Positions 1 through 11,693 of a DNA stretch of 64,000 nucleotides are shown here, in pieces; positions within the stretch are counted from its first letter, which is position 1; each line of letters begins with the position of its first letter. The stretch spans positions 1,805,501 to 1,869,500 of the forward strand of contig JAHRBS010000014.1 in the NCBI GenBank assembly GCA_024305745.1, read 5' to 3'. The translations under genes were made by a program, and so were the position numbers. The notes beneath the pieces are model-generated. The model ran no database searches and was not told the DNA's origin. It saw only the letters and a list, made by a program, of their open reading frames with translations. The DNA comes from Polyporus tsugae. Lineage: Eukaryota; Basidiomycota; Agaricomycetes; Polyporales; Polyporaceae.

Positions 1-1
1 G

Positions 2-550
2 TCCCAGTGGGGAAGTGATGTCGCCTTCCGCGACCTGGTCGGCCCTGTCCTGCCTCTCCGCGAGCTCCGTTACTTTCGCTTCAACACTGAAGAATTCGCG
101 CCACGCATCGGGGACGCGGACGTCGAGGCGATGGTCGGCGCATGGCCGAAGCTGGAGCACCTCCTGCTCGACTCAGGCTGCCACTTCTACTCCGGATGCG
201 TCCTTTCGCTTCGCGCCATGCACTACATCCGCTCGCACTCCCCAAATCTCATAGAGCTCGCGGTGCGAGACATCCGCTGCCCCGCGGTCGGCGTGCACCC
301 GATCCCTCCGCTTCTCGACCCGAGTCGCTCATCGTCACATCCCCTCCGGCACCTGTCCGTCAATGGTCAGCTCGTTTCCGTGTTTCGGTACCATAACGTC
401 TCTGACGAGGCTGCGGAGGCTGTGGCCAGGTATCTGCTTGAGCTGTTCCCGGTGTTCCATGGGGCCTTGAAACCTATGCTGGACGAGTCGAGGTCTGACA
501 GTGCTTACCGGAAAATCTTCTGGCGGTCGATTCCTGTAGTCCGTCAATAG
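2..550 (+). CDS. F-box/LRR-like protein, C-terminal part (5' end outside window)
   Basis: One frame is open from the first bases to a stop at 548-550, giving about 182 residues of a C-terminus. It reads like the solenoid end of a fungal F-box/LRR protein: repeated short strands such as LRELRYFRFN, LEHLLLDSG, LIELAVRDI and LRHLSVNG, spaced 30-60 residues apart. It ends in a segment (EAVARYLLELFPVF) common just before the stop in basidiomycete F-box proteins. The F-box itself would lie upstream and is not visible, so a role as an SCF ubiquitin-ligase substrate adaptor is inference. No close match to the other F-box-like genes here was seen; it lacks the W-x-P-x-W module. Confidence 0.6.
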   Translation, partial: SQWGSDVAFRDLVGPVLPLRELRYFRFNTEEFAPRIGDADVEAMVGAWPKLEHLLLDSGCHFYSGCVLSLRAMHYIRSHSPNLIELAVRDIRCPAVGVHPIPPLLDPSRSSSHPLRHLSVNGQLVSVFRYHNVSDEAAEAVARYLLELFPVFHGALKPMLDESRSDSAYRKIFWRSIPVVRQ

Positions 551-1350
551 TGAACGAATATTATTGCGCTTCTGACCGTGGCCTGGACTAAACACTAACG
601 CGATAAACAACGGGGGTCTTTTCTCCTTGGTACATTTGTTCTCGCAGCGTGCCGGCAAGTCTTGGTCGAAAGGGTCGTATCGTCTGAAGTTCTCAACGAG
701 AGCCCCCGTTATAGCGTAGCGCACAAGTGTACCATACATCTTAAGTAGTCGGGGCTAACAGTGTTTCGTTTTCTCACTGTATGTATCAGATCGTTGCTGT
801 CTAGCGCCTTGCCTTCTCGAACCTCTCGCACTCTGGGATCGCCGCGTCTCTCAACTTTCGCCCTCATATATAGTACATCACTGCTCTCATCCAGCGCATA
901 CTAAGGGCGGGTGTAATTCTCCGAGACTCCGGTCTTCCTCCGGGATGTTGATCACGATCGCGCGCTCGGGCCGTCCGAGCTGTTCGACCTAGTCATCTCG
1001 ACGTCCCATTCAATTTTTTCGGTCTCGACTCTTCAGTTGGCGCATCGTCCGACAAAAGCTCGTCATCCGACTTGCACAATGGTTTGTGCTAGAAGCGCAT
1101 GGTAATACATGACGGGCGGTCCTTCACTGCTTCTCAACTTCGCTCCGAATATCGAGTAGTCAACAGGACATGACGCACTTGTTCCACAAACAGCACGAAT
1201 GTTCTGCAACCTCTTTTGCCGCGCATCTTCCTCCGCTCCCCAGCGCACCATGCACCGCCTAGCAACCTGTTCACCTTCCAACTCAGAATGACAGAATATG
1301 GCACCGAAACGGTAAAACCCATTTCTGCGGCAGAAAAGTGTCAGTACAGA
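551..1350. other. Intergenic, no gene seen
   Basis: Short ORFs only, on both strands, none with recognisable domains or matching codon bias. It lies between the 3' ends of the convergent genes at 2-550 and 1351-3222. Confidence 0.5.
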
Positions 1351-3222
1351 TCAGCGCCCGGTCCAAGCAAGCGAAAAATCTACACTCACACGCAACACTA
1401 CCACCAATGCATCCTCTGCCAGCATCACGGCATCATCAAAATGGCCATCCTCTTCCTCCGAGTCCTGGAACGGATAAAACGTTCTCTCCACATACGGCAG
1501 CGCGGTGGCCACCTCCTCCTTGAACAGAATAGCGGGCTCGAACACGGTGGCTTCCGCGACGACTCGGACGCCCTGCTCCTCATCCTCGTCCCCTGAAGCC
1601 TTCCCCCCGGGCCCCGCCCCGCTTTCCGCACGGCGGCGGATCGCGAGCTGGTTGAAGTCGCGCATGATCGCGCACTTCCGCACCGCGCCGGTACGGGTGT
1701 CCAAGTCTACCTGGTCCTCTGTGGTCACGACCGTCGTGCCGTACGTGTAGCACACATCCATCACGTGCCTCGTCAGTTCCCGCATAAGCCGCGACCCATG
1801 CAGGCCCCACTCGGCCCACGCGAACTCGTGCCGAGTCTCTCTCGGGGGGAGCAAGGCAAGTGGACGGAGGAACGTCGATGCGGGGACGACCGAGTGCAGG
1901 ACGATGTCCTCATAGCGCGTAACGTTGGTAATATAAAGGGTAATTACGAAGAGGCGGTCCTCGCGTGAGACTGAGAAGGGGACACCTAGCGCGGGACTGG
2001 GACACCAATTAGCTCCGGGGTCAGACCGGATGAACATGCCGCTGACGCGGAGGTTGTCCTCGAGGGGTGGGTAGCGGAAGGCACAGATATAGTCGACTTC
2101 TGAGAGCGTGATGGGGTTGGAGGATAGCAGAGACTCGAGGTCGATGACGACGAAGTGTGGCCCGCTGGGCCCTTGAATGGTCGCATTCTCTTCCGAGTGT
2201 TCCATGTTGACTCGGAATCCAGAGCCACCATGAGCGATAAGAACGAAATGCGAGGTCAAGAATGCCCAGGAGAGTAATTCGGGTCCGGTAATGTACTACC
2301 AGTAGTAGTAGATCGCAGGGTGTGAGTGCAGGGATTCGGTCACTGGGGCACGGAGGAACACGTACATACCAGACGTAGCGTTCCGATCTCCCACTCCCAG
2401 ATGAGAAGCTCCGAAGGGTCTCCGAATTCCTCGCTGAACATGAGAATGCCCAGATAGCCCTCCGATATATGGATTCTATATGAGTAGATACCCGGTTGCG
2501 GATCGTGTATAAGAATGCCCGTCGTGTGCCCTGCAGGGTGCGGCGCGCCGGTCGAGAGAGACCTCAAATGTAAATGTATGCGGTACGTCAATTGAAATTG
2601 GGAGCTAGCAAAAGGGGAGGTCAATCCTGACAGACGACTGTCCACGGCCGCACCAGACTCACTCATCTTCAAAGTCCTCAATTAAAATCAGCAAATCCTG
2701 GGCGGGATCCATGCCGATCTCCTTAATGTCGCAGCCCCCATCAGGGATGACCCACTCGGTGCCCTCGATCCCCCTGATCGCAGACGGGATCTGCTTGAAG
2801 TGAAGGGTCCTGTTGCCCTCGGATTGGACAAGGACGTTGCCTTGTAACTTCCAGACATGATGAGCACCTACGTACAGTGGGATGCGCTCCTTGGCGGTCC
2901 ATGCTAACTTGCTCCACGCGTTTTGGCGGATGCGGAGGATGGAGAGGCGTTCGGCGGTGGTGAGCATGCTCGATGGGCCATCCTCCATGCCGGCGACGGC
3001 GAGCTCGAATGTGTAGCGGGCGCGGAAATCTTCATCGATCAGAGTTTTGAACCTGGTGCAGACCTGTGAGACCGAAGCGGAAACGTCTCGGGTCAATGAA
3101 GGGCGAAACGGGTTGGAGATGTGTGTGAGGTCAATTACCTCGCGGCAGCGAAGGAGGTTCCGAAAATCCAGGTCAATGAGGATGTCTATGAGGAGTTCTG
3201 ACGGAAGCAACATGAGTTCCAT
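1351..3222 (-). CDS. F-box protein with quinoprotein-like C-terminal region
   Basis: Probable substrate-recognition subunit of an SCF ubiquitin ligase. Four exons fit together in phase: 3139-3222, 2663-3063, 2370-2604 and 1351-2295, giving about 554 residues. The first intron (3064-3138) must be spliced to rebuild the F-box, whose start reads LPSELLIDILIDLDFRNLLR and continues into CREVCTRFKTLID. Downstream, IHLHLRSLSTG, GYLGILMF, LIWEWEIGTLRL and FLTSHFVLIAHG are spaced like beta-propeller/quinoprotein blades, a common partner of the F-box in polypore-type fungi. I chose the ATG at 3222 because upstream in-frame codons are only TTG/CTG. The 3' end may carry one more intron after 1390 (GTGAGT), which would move the stop to about 1270. 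Ligand unknown. Confidence 0.75.
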
Positions 3223-3234
3223 GGTGTTCAGCAA

Positions 3235-3993
3235 GCGGGATGTGATTATGGCGTGTGTCTAAGACTGAGGATATCAGGGTACAGTACGGGGTCCGTGTGG
3301 ATCAGTGGCACGCCTTTGCCATGAGCCTGACGCGCCTAAAGCCGGATACCGGCCCTGCTCAGTGTCAGTGTGGACGGTTGTTCTGTCTGCGGCCACTGGC
3401 CCTGCGGAGATGTACCGTTCGCGAGCCCGTCTTCGCGCCTGTTATGGACGCGTCACGATGCAGGTGGTCCATAGCGGAATACATAGAAGCCGAGAGGTAT
3501 ATAAAGGACAGTACTGGTTTACACACACAATCAATCTCCTCCGGCGAGTCGCCACTTTGTCCTTGCATACTGCGAAACTCGCGACAGGCTCCGAGATGAA
3601 ACCCAGAGCACCCGTTTCTACGAGCTCCGCATCCGGTGTACCGAAGGGAGTGTGAGCATTCCGGACCTGCGCAACGACACATCTGATCATTATGACCAAC
3701 ACATCCGCTTCACAAGGACAGAGGTAGCAAGGGGACGTACGACTTTGGTTTCGCGACGTTCCTTGCTGCAGCACCGCAGCTTGCGCGCGACTGGACGTTG
3801 CCTCCGAACAATCAGCACCCCTTGTTCGACACCCCAATCCAGCACCCCAGAGTCCAGCACGCGGACACGTCGAGCTTCTTCGTGACCTTCCCTACAGCCC
3901 ATACCGGGCCGCGAGATCCACGTCCTAAGGGGCAGCCAGAGAGGAACCTGTTTGCAAGAAGTTGCGATGATCCCATCTCCCCTCGTCCTCCTC
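3235..3993. other. Intergenic, no gene seen
   Basis: Only short overlapping ORFs without domains or consistent exon structure. The stretch separates the divergent 5' end of the F-box gene at 3222 from the 3' end of the DUF6533 gene at 3994. Confidence 0.4.
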
Positions 3994-5671
3994 CTAATCC
4001 ACGTCCGAGTCATTTTCGTCGTCTTCCCAAAGATCCAACGGGGCGGCCATGTTGTCGAAAACCAGCACGGAAGGGCGCGTGTCCGAACCACGGGTGGGGT
4101 TGGGAAGGGTGCTCATCTCGAATGCGTCGTCTGCGCCATTGAGCGTGCGGAGGCTCAGGATGAAACGGGAGGTGAGGATCGACTCCACGCTGGATGAATG
4201 GCAAGTTCGCGTGAGGTCAACGTGGGTCACTCAGAGGGCAGACCCTGTTGGTGAAAACTTACGTCACCGAAAGTGCCGAAATGGAGCCACTCAGCTGGCG
4301 TTCAGTATGTCAGTTCATCACGGTGCTGGGAAGCGAAAGTAAGAGCGTACGGTGACAAAGAGGTAGATTTGCGCGACGTTGAGAAACAGGTCCACTCTAG
4401 TAGACAGCGACCGCCTGAGCTTAGTTTCACAGCGAGGTGTTTGGCAAGATGACGCTTACAGGAAGAAGACGATGCCTAGAATGCAGAGGTGAGGAATAAG
4501 ACGCCAAAGACAGGGGATGTGACGCACCACTTTGAAGCATAGATGAAGCTAACGACGTCCTCATCCCCGACCTGCGCCCAACGAAGACGATATCCTTTGT
4601 CCTATACCAAGTGATGAAGACGGCGATCGCATTGCTCGCGCAACCGCAAGCCTGCACAGCGATCGATCCTAGGTTGCCGGCGTAGGATACTCAATTACGC
4701 TGCTCATGTTCTGCAGAAAGAGTAGGACGCACCCCTGCGTGATCATACCGTCAGAAGGTAGTATTCGGCGCGCCTAAAAGTAAGAAGCATACGCACCGGT
4801 TCCACGACGGATGTTCGAATACAGGTGATGGTGGTATGAAGCACCCGCGGGCGAGCGGCACACCAGTTCCGTTGAACTGCTGGAATTTCGCCACTATCAG
4901 AGTGGTCTTCTCGGCCAGTCAGATTGAGAAACAAAGATGGCACAGTGAACGCTCACGAAATTATATGGTCCGGCGAGAGACGATAGTGCGAACACTAGAC
5001 ACGTCCAGAACCACCTATGACCGTTGATAACGTGTATCCGCACGGAGAGGAAGACTAGATACCGAGTGAGTTTCAGGTGTCATACCAAACAACATAGAGG
5101 AAGAGCACTGACCTGCGATCAAGAGTACCAAGAAGGTGGTGATTAGAATATTCAGAAAACCAGCCATGTAACACCTGGCTCGGTGAAGAGTCATTAGCGC
5201 GTCGGTCCGGGAACCGAAGTTTCAGAACCCATACTCACATCTACAATTCGACCTCAGTGCTCAACCTTGTGGAAGTAATTTGGAAGACGTTACCTGGGAT
5301 GAATTCCACTCGACTAGACCCCATAGGACCGATGATATGCAGTACAGCCACAGAAGATAGCGATTGAAGAGGAACAGTATTGTGGGTAAGCTGAGCTTGC
5401 GGCCCCAAATGACGCGGCGTTCAGTATCAAGGGTCAACAAGTACTCGTACGCCGTAAGGGCTTCAAAACGCGCGGATGAGATGATCGACAATCCTGGAGT
5501 AGTTTGGGTGTGCTTACCTATGCCGACTACATCCAAATAGTACGCAGTAGGGATGCTGACGGAGGTCTTCGCCTGAGTGCCATAGGATGCGGAAGGTGGG
5601 GATGCTACTCACAATAACGCATTTAGCTCCTGCTCGAGTTCATAGGTGATAACATCGGTGGAGTTTGACAT
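3994..5671 (-). CDS. DUF6533-domain multi-pass membrane protein (copy 1)
   Basis: Predicted multi-pass membrane protein of a family greatly expanded in mushroom-forming fungi; function unknown. Exon 1 (5613-5671) encodes MSNSTDVITYELEQ. The diagnostic DUF6533 block follows: YYLDVVGI, a short intron, then ALTAYEYLLTLDTERRVIWG and a hydrophobic NRYLLWLY segment (exon 5294-5460). Further hydrophobic exons occur near 5100-5170 (MAGFLNILITTFLVLLIAG) and 4980-5030 (VRIHVINGHRWFWTC). Near 4600 a WYRTK block matches the WY[KR]T motif of the family. The C-terminal exon ends SVESILTSRF...VFDNMAAPLDL and a run of acidic residues. The acceptor after exon 1 is best placed at CCGTCAG (about 5568) to keep phase. 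Internal exon borders between 4300 and 5290 are not all resolved. Confidence 0.72.
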
Positions 5672-6628
5672 GGCCCTAAGATGTGACTGAGACCTGGGAG
5701 GAAAACGAGCGACGAGCGGAACAAGCGCGAGGAGACGAAAGCGAAGAGATGGAAGATGTGTAGCGGTACTTACTCCGTATACACTTTAAGACAACACTCA
5801 TTCGGAGCCCAAGCTCAAGTGTGGCGGATTATATGATTGACTGCGCAGTGATGCAAGGCGATCCGCCCTGGTGGGTTCATTTAACGGATTCTGATGACGG
5901 GCGCTGGAAGAACCCACATGGCACACCCGCCACAGCACGAATCGTATGCATCGGCGATTCAAACAATCCGCAGAACACGCACTTATTCCACCTTTCCAGG
6001 TCGTTGAGCAATGTTGGAGCAATGTGTCCATTTTGCAGCGCGGAAACACCCCTGCAAGAATAAAGCATCGCATACTTCATAAAACCGCATACTCGATGCT
6101 GAAAAGCGTAGGCACAACTCACCAGAGTGACATGACATGGCATGACGGGCTAATCCAAAGTCGACCTCCTGATGAAAGACGCATATATATATAGTACATG
6201 TGGGCGGCTTGCAACGCCTCGACAAGTCCAAGTCAGCAAGTATACACGACAGTCCCGTCCTGAAAGCGGCATCAAGGAACCCATCGAGCACTACCATCTT
6301 TTCGGCTCGATAAGGTCAGGACTGCATAGTAATGAAGACCAAGCGTAAAACTAGTCTCCGTTGCTGACCATAAGTATACCAGATATAGATGACAGTCGAT
6401 CTATATCCTATATGGCGTAAAACCACCACATGACACATGTACATCATCTACATGTCAACGCGGTGCAACAGATCAGCGCTCGGCGCTATGCCCTGGCCCC
6501 GAGAAGTTCCCGTCCGGTCCATGCTTCCAACACAAGAATCATGCGGACTCCGGGAACATAGAATGTGCAGAGAGAACCGTCAAGTCAACCACTCGCGTCG
6601 CCGGTACCTTCTGGTACCTCACCGAATC
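5672..6628. other. Intergenic between tandem DUF6533 copies
   Basis: No ORF here has a recognisable domain. It holds the upstream region of copy 1 and the downstream region of copy 2. A short AT run (atatatatatag, about 6183) is the only notable base composition. Confidence 0.4.
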
Positions 6629-8310
6629 TCAATGTTCATCAACCTCGTGAAAACCCTCATCCTCGTCCTCGTCTTCCCCATCAAAATCTAGCGGGGCTCC
6701 GATATTCGCGAAAGCTAGCGCGGACATGCGCCTACTTTGACCGGGCCTGTGGGGGGAGATTGTCGGAAGGCTGGGGCCGATGCTGCTCATCCCGAGCCCT
6801 TGATCTTGGCTGTCTAGTAGACGGAGATTGAGAAATGAAGCGGGACGTAAGGATCGACTCCTCCACGCTGCTTGATGATACGTGTATCTGGGTTAGGGAC
6901 GAGTCGTCCAACGGGTAGAGTCACACCCGAAAACTTACGTGACTGTGATCGTCGCAATGGAGGCGGCCCGCTGGGTTCGTAGTGTCTCAGCCGGACTTCA
7001 CAGTGAAGGCGCGAAGTGAAAGGACTGACCGTCGCAAAGAGGTAGATTTGCGCTATGTTGAAAAGCAGGTCCGTCCTTGGGAGGAACTGCGCGCTACTTC
7101 AGTTTCAAGGAAGGGTATTGTGCGAGACAACGCTTACAAGAAGTATATAGTACCTGAAATGCGTCGGTGAGGCAACAAACACAGAGTTTTAGAGAATGCG
7201 ACGAACCACTGCGAAGCATCGACGAAGTCAACGATGTCCTCGTCCTCGCCTTCCGACTGATCAAGACAATTTCTCCTGTTCGATACCATGTGATGCAGGT
7301 GACGATCGTACTGCACATGCGGCCGCAAGCCTGTAGTGCGATCGCCGCTGGAGTGCGCCAGGATGTTGAGTTACAACCCGTTCTGCTGAAAAAAGTGTAG
7401 AGCATACCCCTACGGGATCGTGATTTCAGAAGGTCAGATGCGACACGGAGAAAAGAAGGGCGTATGCAGACCTGTTCCACGGCGTGCGTCCAAGGTTATC
7501 TGTCGCTTCGAAGCACCCATGGGCGACGCGCACCGCAGCGCCCTTGAAAGACTGGAACCTCGTTACAGAGTGGCCTACCTACACAGTCAGATTAAGAGGA
7601 AATTATGAGTTAGTGGACGCCTACCGTATTGTATGGGGCAGAGGAGCAAGACAGCACGAACACTAGACATGTCCAGAACCATCGACGACCGTTTATGACG
7701 TGTATCCTCACGTCGACGAAGACTGTGTACTGGGTCAACTTCACGTATCATAATCACAAGTGAATGGCACTAACCGCCTCCAACGAGCACCATGAGAACG
7801 ATAACCAGCAGGTTTAAATCTCTAGCCATGCGGCACCTTGTCGCATTCAAGGGTCATTAGGGCTGAATAGAGTCATACTCACACCTATGATCGACTTCAG
7901 TGCTAAGCATCAGAAACGCCATCCCGGAGATCTCACCTTGTCCGTCTCCCAGTCGACAAGATTCCACAGAACTGATGACAGCGAGTACAACCACAGCAGA
8001 TAAGGATTTAGGAGGAATAAGATTGTGGGAAGGCTGAGCTTGCGGCCCCAAATGACCCGGCGTTCGGCGTCGAAGCTCAACAAGTACTCGTATAGCGTCA
8101 GAGCTTCACAAAGCTAAAAATGAGCATTTGAGGAGACGCTAATTGTTTGCGCTTACCGATGCAGGCTACATCCATGTAAAACCAAGCAGGTGTGTTGACC
8201 GAGGTGATGGCCTCAGCAGAGCGGTATGCGAAGCGCGGGGATACTACTCACAGTGACTTGTTCACCAACTCCTCGGCTTCATGTACAAGATAAGCTGTTG
8301 AGTCTGGCAT
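6629..8310 (-). pseudogene. DUF6533-domain membrane protein (copy 2), frameshifted
   Basis: Tandem paralogue of the gene at 3994-5671, with the same exon order: start MPDSTAYLVHEAEEL at 8310, then FYMDVACI, then a segment equivalent to LTLYEYLLSFDAERRVIWG and NPYLLWLYSLSSVLW. Next come MARDLNLLVIVLMVLVGG (about 7780-7830), VRIHVINGRRWFWTC (about 7690) and TWYRTGEIVLI (about 7270-7310). The end repeats SVEESILTSRF. At 6836-6839 one extra base relative to copy 1 shifts the frame right after SRF. The shifted frame then gives FLNLR and ends ANIGAPLDFDGEDEDEDEG, stop at 6629; without the shift translation stops at 6732. The exon 1/exon 2 junction also lacks the acceptor that keeps phase in copy 1. 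Either the copy is decaying or the assembly has an error. Confidence 0.65.
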
Positions 8311-9046
8311 GAAGCTGGGAATGGGGCTCAGACCGGGCGTGAAACCGAGCGAAGAGATGGAACGGGTCTAAAGAGAAGAGTTGAGACTTGGGGTATATCG
8401 TTTCTGAAGTGGCTACTGCGTGGAGTGACACTTACTTATGGCATGATATGCAATAGAGCCAGCGGTTCGTCGCATCCGGGGATGATATGTACCGTCAATC
8501 CTGGAAAATCGCACGGCGTCCTCTGGGCAACTTGTGCATCTACAGAAGAGACCTTGACCTGTCCCAACACCAACTCTGCAAAACCAATCAGTTCAACCAC
8601 GTTGAAAAGGAAGACTCACCATAGAGACTAATAGCCCAGCTAACGTCTGTATCGACGCCCGAGACAGATCCCACGGTGAAGCAATACCGATTACTGTCAG
8701 TGTAAACTAGAAGCAACGTCTTGTCCGGTCCTCGTCGGAAGAAGTGAGTCAGGACTAGGGCGAAGCTGTGACTGTGAAGGCACTGATAAGCTCTAGCGAG
8801 TATACAATGCAGCAATAAGCGTACGTTATGCCGATCCTCTTCCCTCCAGACACTTCCTGCGCAGCGGCGCTTGCACAGGATCGATACGAGAGACTCAAGT
8901 CGCGGGGGAAGGGCGTTCAAAAAGGGAGAAAAGGGCACAGATAACAAACCGAAAAAGTGCGAGTGACAACATTGATACAAGGGCATGGACGTACAGATGA
9001 TGGTACACAGGAAAGTCCACGAAAGGAGCACATACGCATTGAACCA
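8311..9046. other. Intergenic; one unassigned hydrophobic ORF
   Basis: A minus-strand ORF (8588-9031) contains a moderately hydrophobic stretch (FALVLTHFFRRGPDKTLLLV, about 8700-8770). I cannot match it to a family or connect it to other exons. Nothing else is supported. Confidence 0.3.
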
Positions 9047-9628
9047 TCAAGCCTCGCCATCTCTCTTCTTCCTCAACTCCTCCAGCAGCTGTTTCACGCC
9101 ACCGATGTCTCCGACCGCCGCCCGGCCGTTGTGCCAATCCACCACGATGGGCCACTTGAGTGCATTGGGATTCTTCGATGCCAGAGCAACGACGTCGTCC
9201 GGGTCCTGGGGACGGCTGTCCACGGTGGGATGCGAGGAGAGAACCGCTTCAGCCGTGGGCGGGTCCGCGATGCTGCCTGGACCGATGGGAGACTTGGAGG
9301 GGAGGTAAGAGAGGATGGTCCGAAGTTGGTCGCCGGTCGGAGGCTGGTTCTCGATGACCTCTAGGTTGAAGTTCAGGGGTGAAGCGGACGGTTTTGTAGG
9401 CGGATACGGGGAAGAGACAGCAGAGCGGAGGAGATTTAAAGCATTTGTGGACGCAGGGGAAGAAGGATTATGGCTGCGGCATATTCAGCAGCCGGAAAGG
9501 AGAGGGGAGCCAGTTTCGAGCACGTACAAGATGGAGATTTCAGGCTAAGAGATATTGCTGGACTCGTTACATAGCGCTTTAGATGATTTGGCTTTACTTA
9601 CGATGGCCCGCGTAAAAGCCTTGAACAT
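9047..9628 (-). CDS. FMP46: Fmp46-like (DUF1687) putative mitochondrial redox protein
   Basis: Three exons (9602-9628, 9528-9544, 9047-9473) join in phase to give 156 residues, the usual length for this thioredoxin-fold family. The joined N-terminus reads MFKAFTRAI then PEISIFHNPSSPAST, the typical beta-strand and active-site-like loop of DUF1687/Fmp46 proteins. ALNLLRSAVSSPYP, FNLEVIENQPPTGDQLRTIL and a C-terminal WPIVVDWHNGRAAVGD block follow. The family is related to arsenate-reductase/glutaredoxin folds; in yeast the protein is mitochondrial. The catalytic Cys position of glutaredoxins is not Cys here (HNPSS), so redox activity is uncertain. The start is the only ATG in frame with exon 1, whose short basic and hydrophobic N-terminus suits mitochondrial import. 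The 17-nt exon is short and should be checked with transcripts. Confidence 0.8.
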
Positions 9629-10089
9629 GACAACGTCAAGATGGTGAAGCACAGTGTGGGAGGAGCAACAGTTGGATGCAAGAGGTGCTGGTCGTCGGTG
9701 GGCCCGGACAAGCCTCGCCAAATGCCACCACCCCACTAGCGCCGGCCGCCGACACCTCCCGACAGTCCAGCCTGCAAACCTTCTCGCAGCCTAACTTCAA
9801 GTTGTCGGTGGTGAGTCCCGGTCTAAACGTATACCCAATTCACTCAATTATGACAGATAAACATTTGTGGCGTTTCGAGGAGACGACCGTTAGAAATGGT
9901 AGCCAACTTGGCACAGCAAACACGTCCACGTCAGTGAGTAATGACATTGTCTTTACATCTGGTGCTACATTCATACAGGTTTCGAATAAGTTATCCATAG
10001 AGGCATATGGCCTCTCACAACGCGAGCAGAAGGACTAGTACCCCAACCCGTCAGTATCGTAACAGTTGCATGGCTCCGACCAAGACGCC
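9629..10089. other. Intergenic, no gene seen
   Basis: Lies between the 5' end of the Fmp46-like gene and the 3' end of the F-box-like gene at 10090. The plus-strand ORF at 9676-10038 has no domain and biased, repetitive composition. Confidence 0.4.
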
Positions 10090-11693
10090 TCACGACAACT
10101 CATCCCACCGCTGCGACTCCCCGATGACTCGTACCCCAGGCCATCTGTGGCACCTTCCCTCTTCATCAAGAGCAACGCGTATCCCCTGCATCTCGTTGAC
10201 GCGCAGGTACAACTCAATTGGCGACCCAAACATCGCCAGCAAGTCCTCCTGATACCGGTGCGTCACCCGCTCAATCTCGTATATGTCCGCCAGTTGTGAG
10301 ATCCACGACGGCTCCCAGACGATGGTCCGGAGCTGCGGGCACTCGTTCGCCGCCGCGCAGCCCTCTTCTGTGCCCAGCAGCACGTCGGATCCGCTGGGCC
10401 CGGGCACGCGGCACATACCACCCTGCTCGCAATGCATCAGTCGCCCGCACGATGCGTCGCGAGCAGGAAAGAAAACTAGACTCACCGTCATGTCCCTATC
10501 CATGACCTCTATGCTTTCGAGACCCTTTGCGCCAAGCATGGCGCATATGCGCGCCGGAGACTCTCTCACAGACGCGTGTTTGAATAGCCGTATGAGCTTG
10601 AGCCTGCGAAGGTTCCTCCCAAATTTCCTTTCGATGGTCGCGCAGGCCTCGTTCTGCTGCGACGAAATTATGGTCACGGAGAGGTTCGTGATGTTCGCGC
10701 AGACGCGCTCCGGGAGACGTATGAGGAACCCGAGGGTGGTGTCCAGGACGCGCAGGTTGGGCAGCGCCGCGAAGTTGTCCAGCACGTAGAGAAAGTCCGG
10801 GGGCAGGACGTGGTTGCGGCGTGCCATCTCCCGCGTGCCCGCGTGCGATTCCCAGACGAGACCGTCGAGCATGAGCCGGGTGGCGAGTGCCTTGCTTAGG
10901 CCAGGGCGAATGTCGTCGACGAACGGGAAGGGCATGTGAATCGGGATGTTGACGGCTAGGGACACCAGGTTCGGGAGCTGCGAGAGAACACAAACCAGGC
11001 TGATCGCGTCCCCGATGGAGAAGGGGACATCTGTTGACCAGCTCGCACTCAGAGAGCGGACGCGGTCTCTGCGGATAGACGACGTGGAGTGGTGTAGCAA
11101 ATCATGAAAGTGCGCGAGGGCCGCAGGAGAGTTGAGCGCGATGTCCTCTCCGTCTCCAATGGGCCCGAGCGGATGGGCATCTCGAGTTCGTTCTTCCTCA
11201 TACCGCTTCACGCGGCCCTCTGTACTCTCCCAAAGCTCTTCCGAGAACTTTCTCTTGCTCCCAATGATGTTTTCCGACTCTGATTCGGATGGCGAGAACG
11301 CAGTACTGCTGCCGTCGCAGCTGGAGTTCGCCGCGCGAACGGGTTTTGCGATGCACTCACGCGGATGGAGAGCCGGCGGGGACGCTTTCGCGCGTCTCCA
11401 CGCGAGCTATTGAATAGCACTTGAGTTCAGGACGAAGCTCATTCATGCTTGGGCCGATGACGCACCTCCATACTGCTCGCAAAACCGGTGGTTAGACCGC
11501 TCAGCTCCGTACCAATGACACAATCCATGTCTTCTGGAGTCGTCTCAAACGCTTGGGCCGCTGTCTCGCTCGTGTATAGCAGTGGAAGCACCGGACGCGG
11601 GGCCGCAGGCAGGGAGTTGTATAAGGAAGAGAGGTGGGGCGGTGGCAAGTTGCAAGGGCCTGCAGCGCCGGGTATCCGGCTAGAGGCGCCCAT
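10090..11693 (-). CDS. F-box-like family protein with W-x-P-x-W module
   Basis: Three exons, 11466-11693, 10486-11406 and 10090-10422, join in phase 0 to give about 493 residues. The large exon has no ATG of its own. The upstream exon supplies MGASSRIPGAAGPC, with donor GTGCGT at 11465 and acceptor AATAG at 11407. The N-terminal 150 residues are Ser/Pro-rich and low in structure (SPSESESEN, about residue 105-115), and no canonical F-box is visible. The middle shows LRR-like strands (LPNLVSLAVNI, LPNLRVLDTTLG). The C-terminus has GLESIEVMDRDMT, the intron 10423-10485, and then CPQLRTIVWEPSW. That layout is shared with the genes at 25407, 29707, 32124, 46715 and 48687. Membership of an SCF complex is inference. 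Confidence 0.68.

Noticed and set aside
8588..9031. 147-codon minus-strand ORF as a further DUF6533 copy
   Set aside because: Hydrophobic, but none of the DUF6533 blocks (YEYLL, RRVIWG, WY[KR]T, SRF tail) can be found in it.
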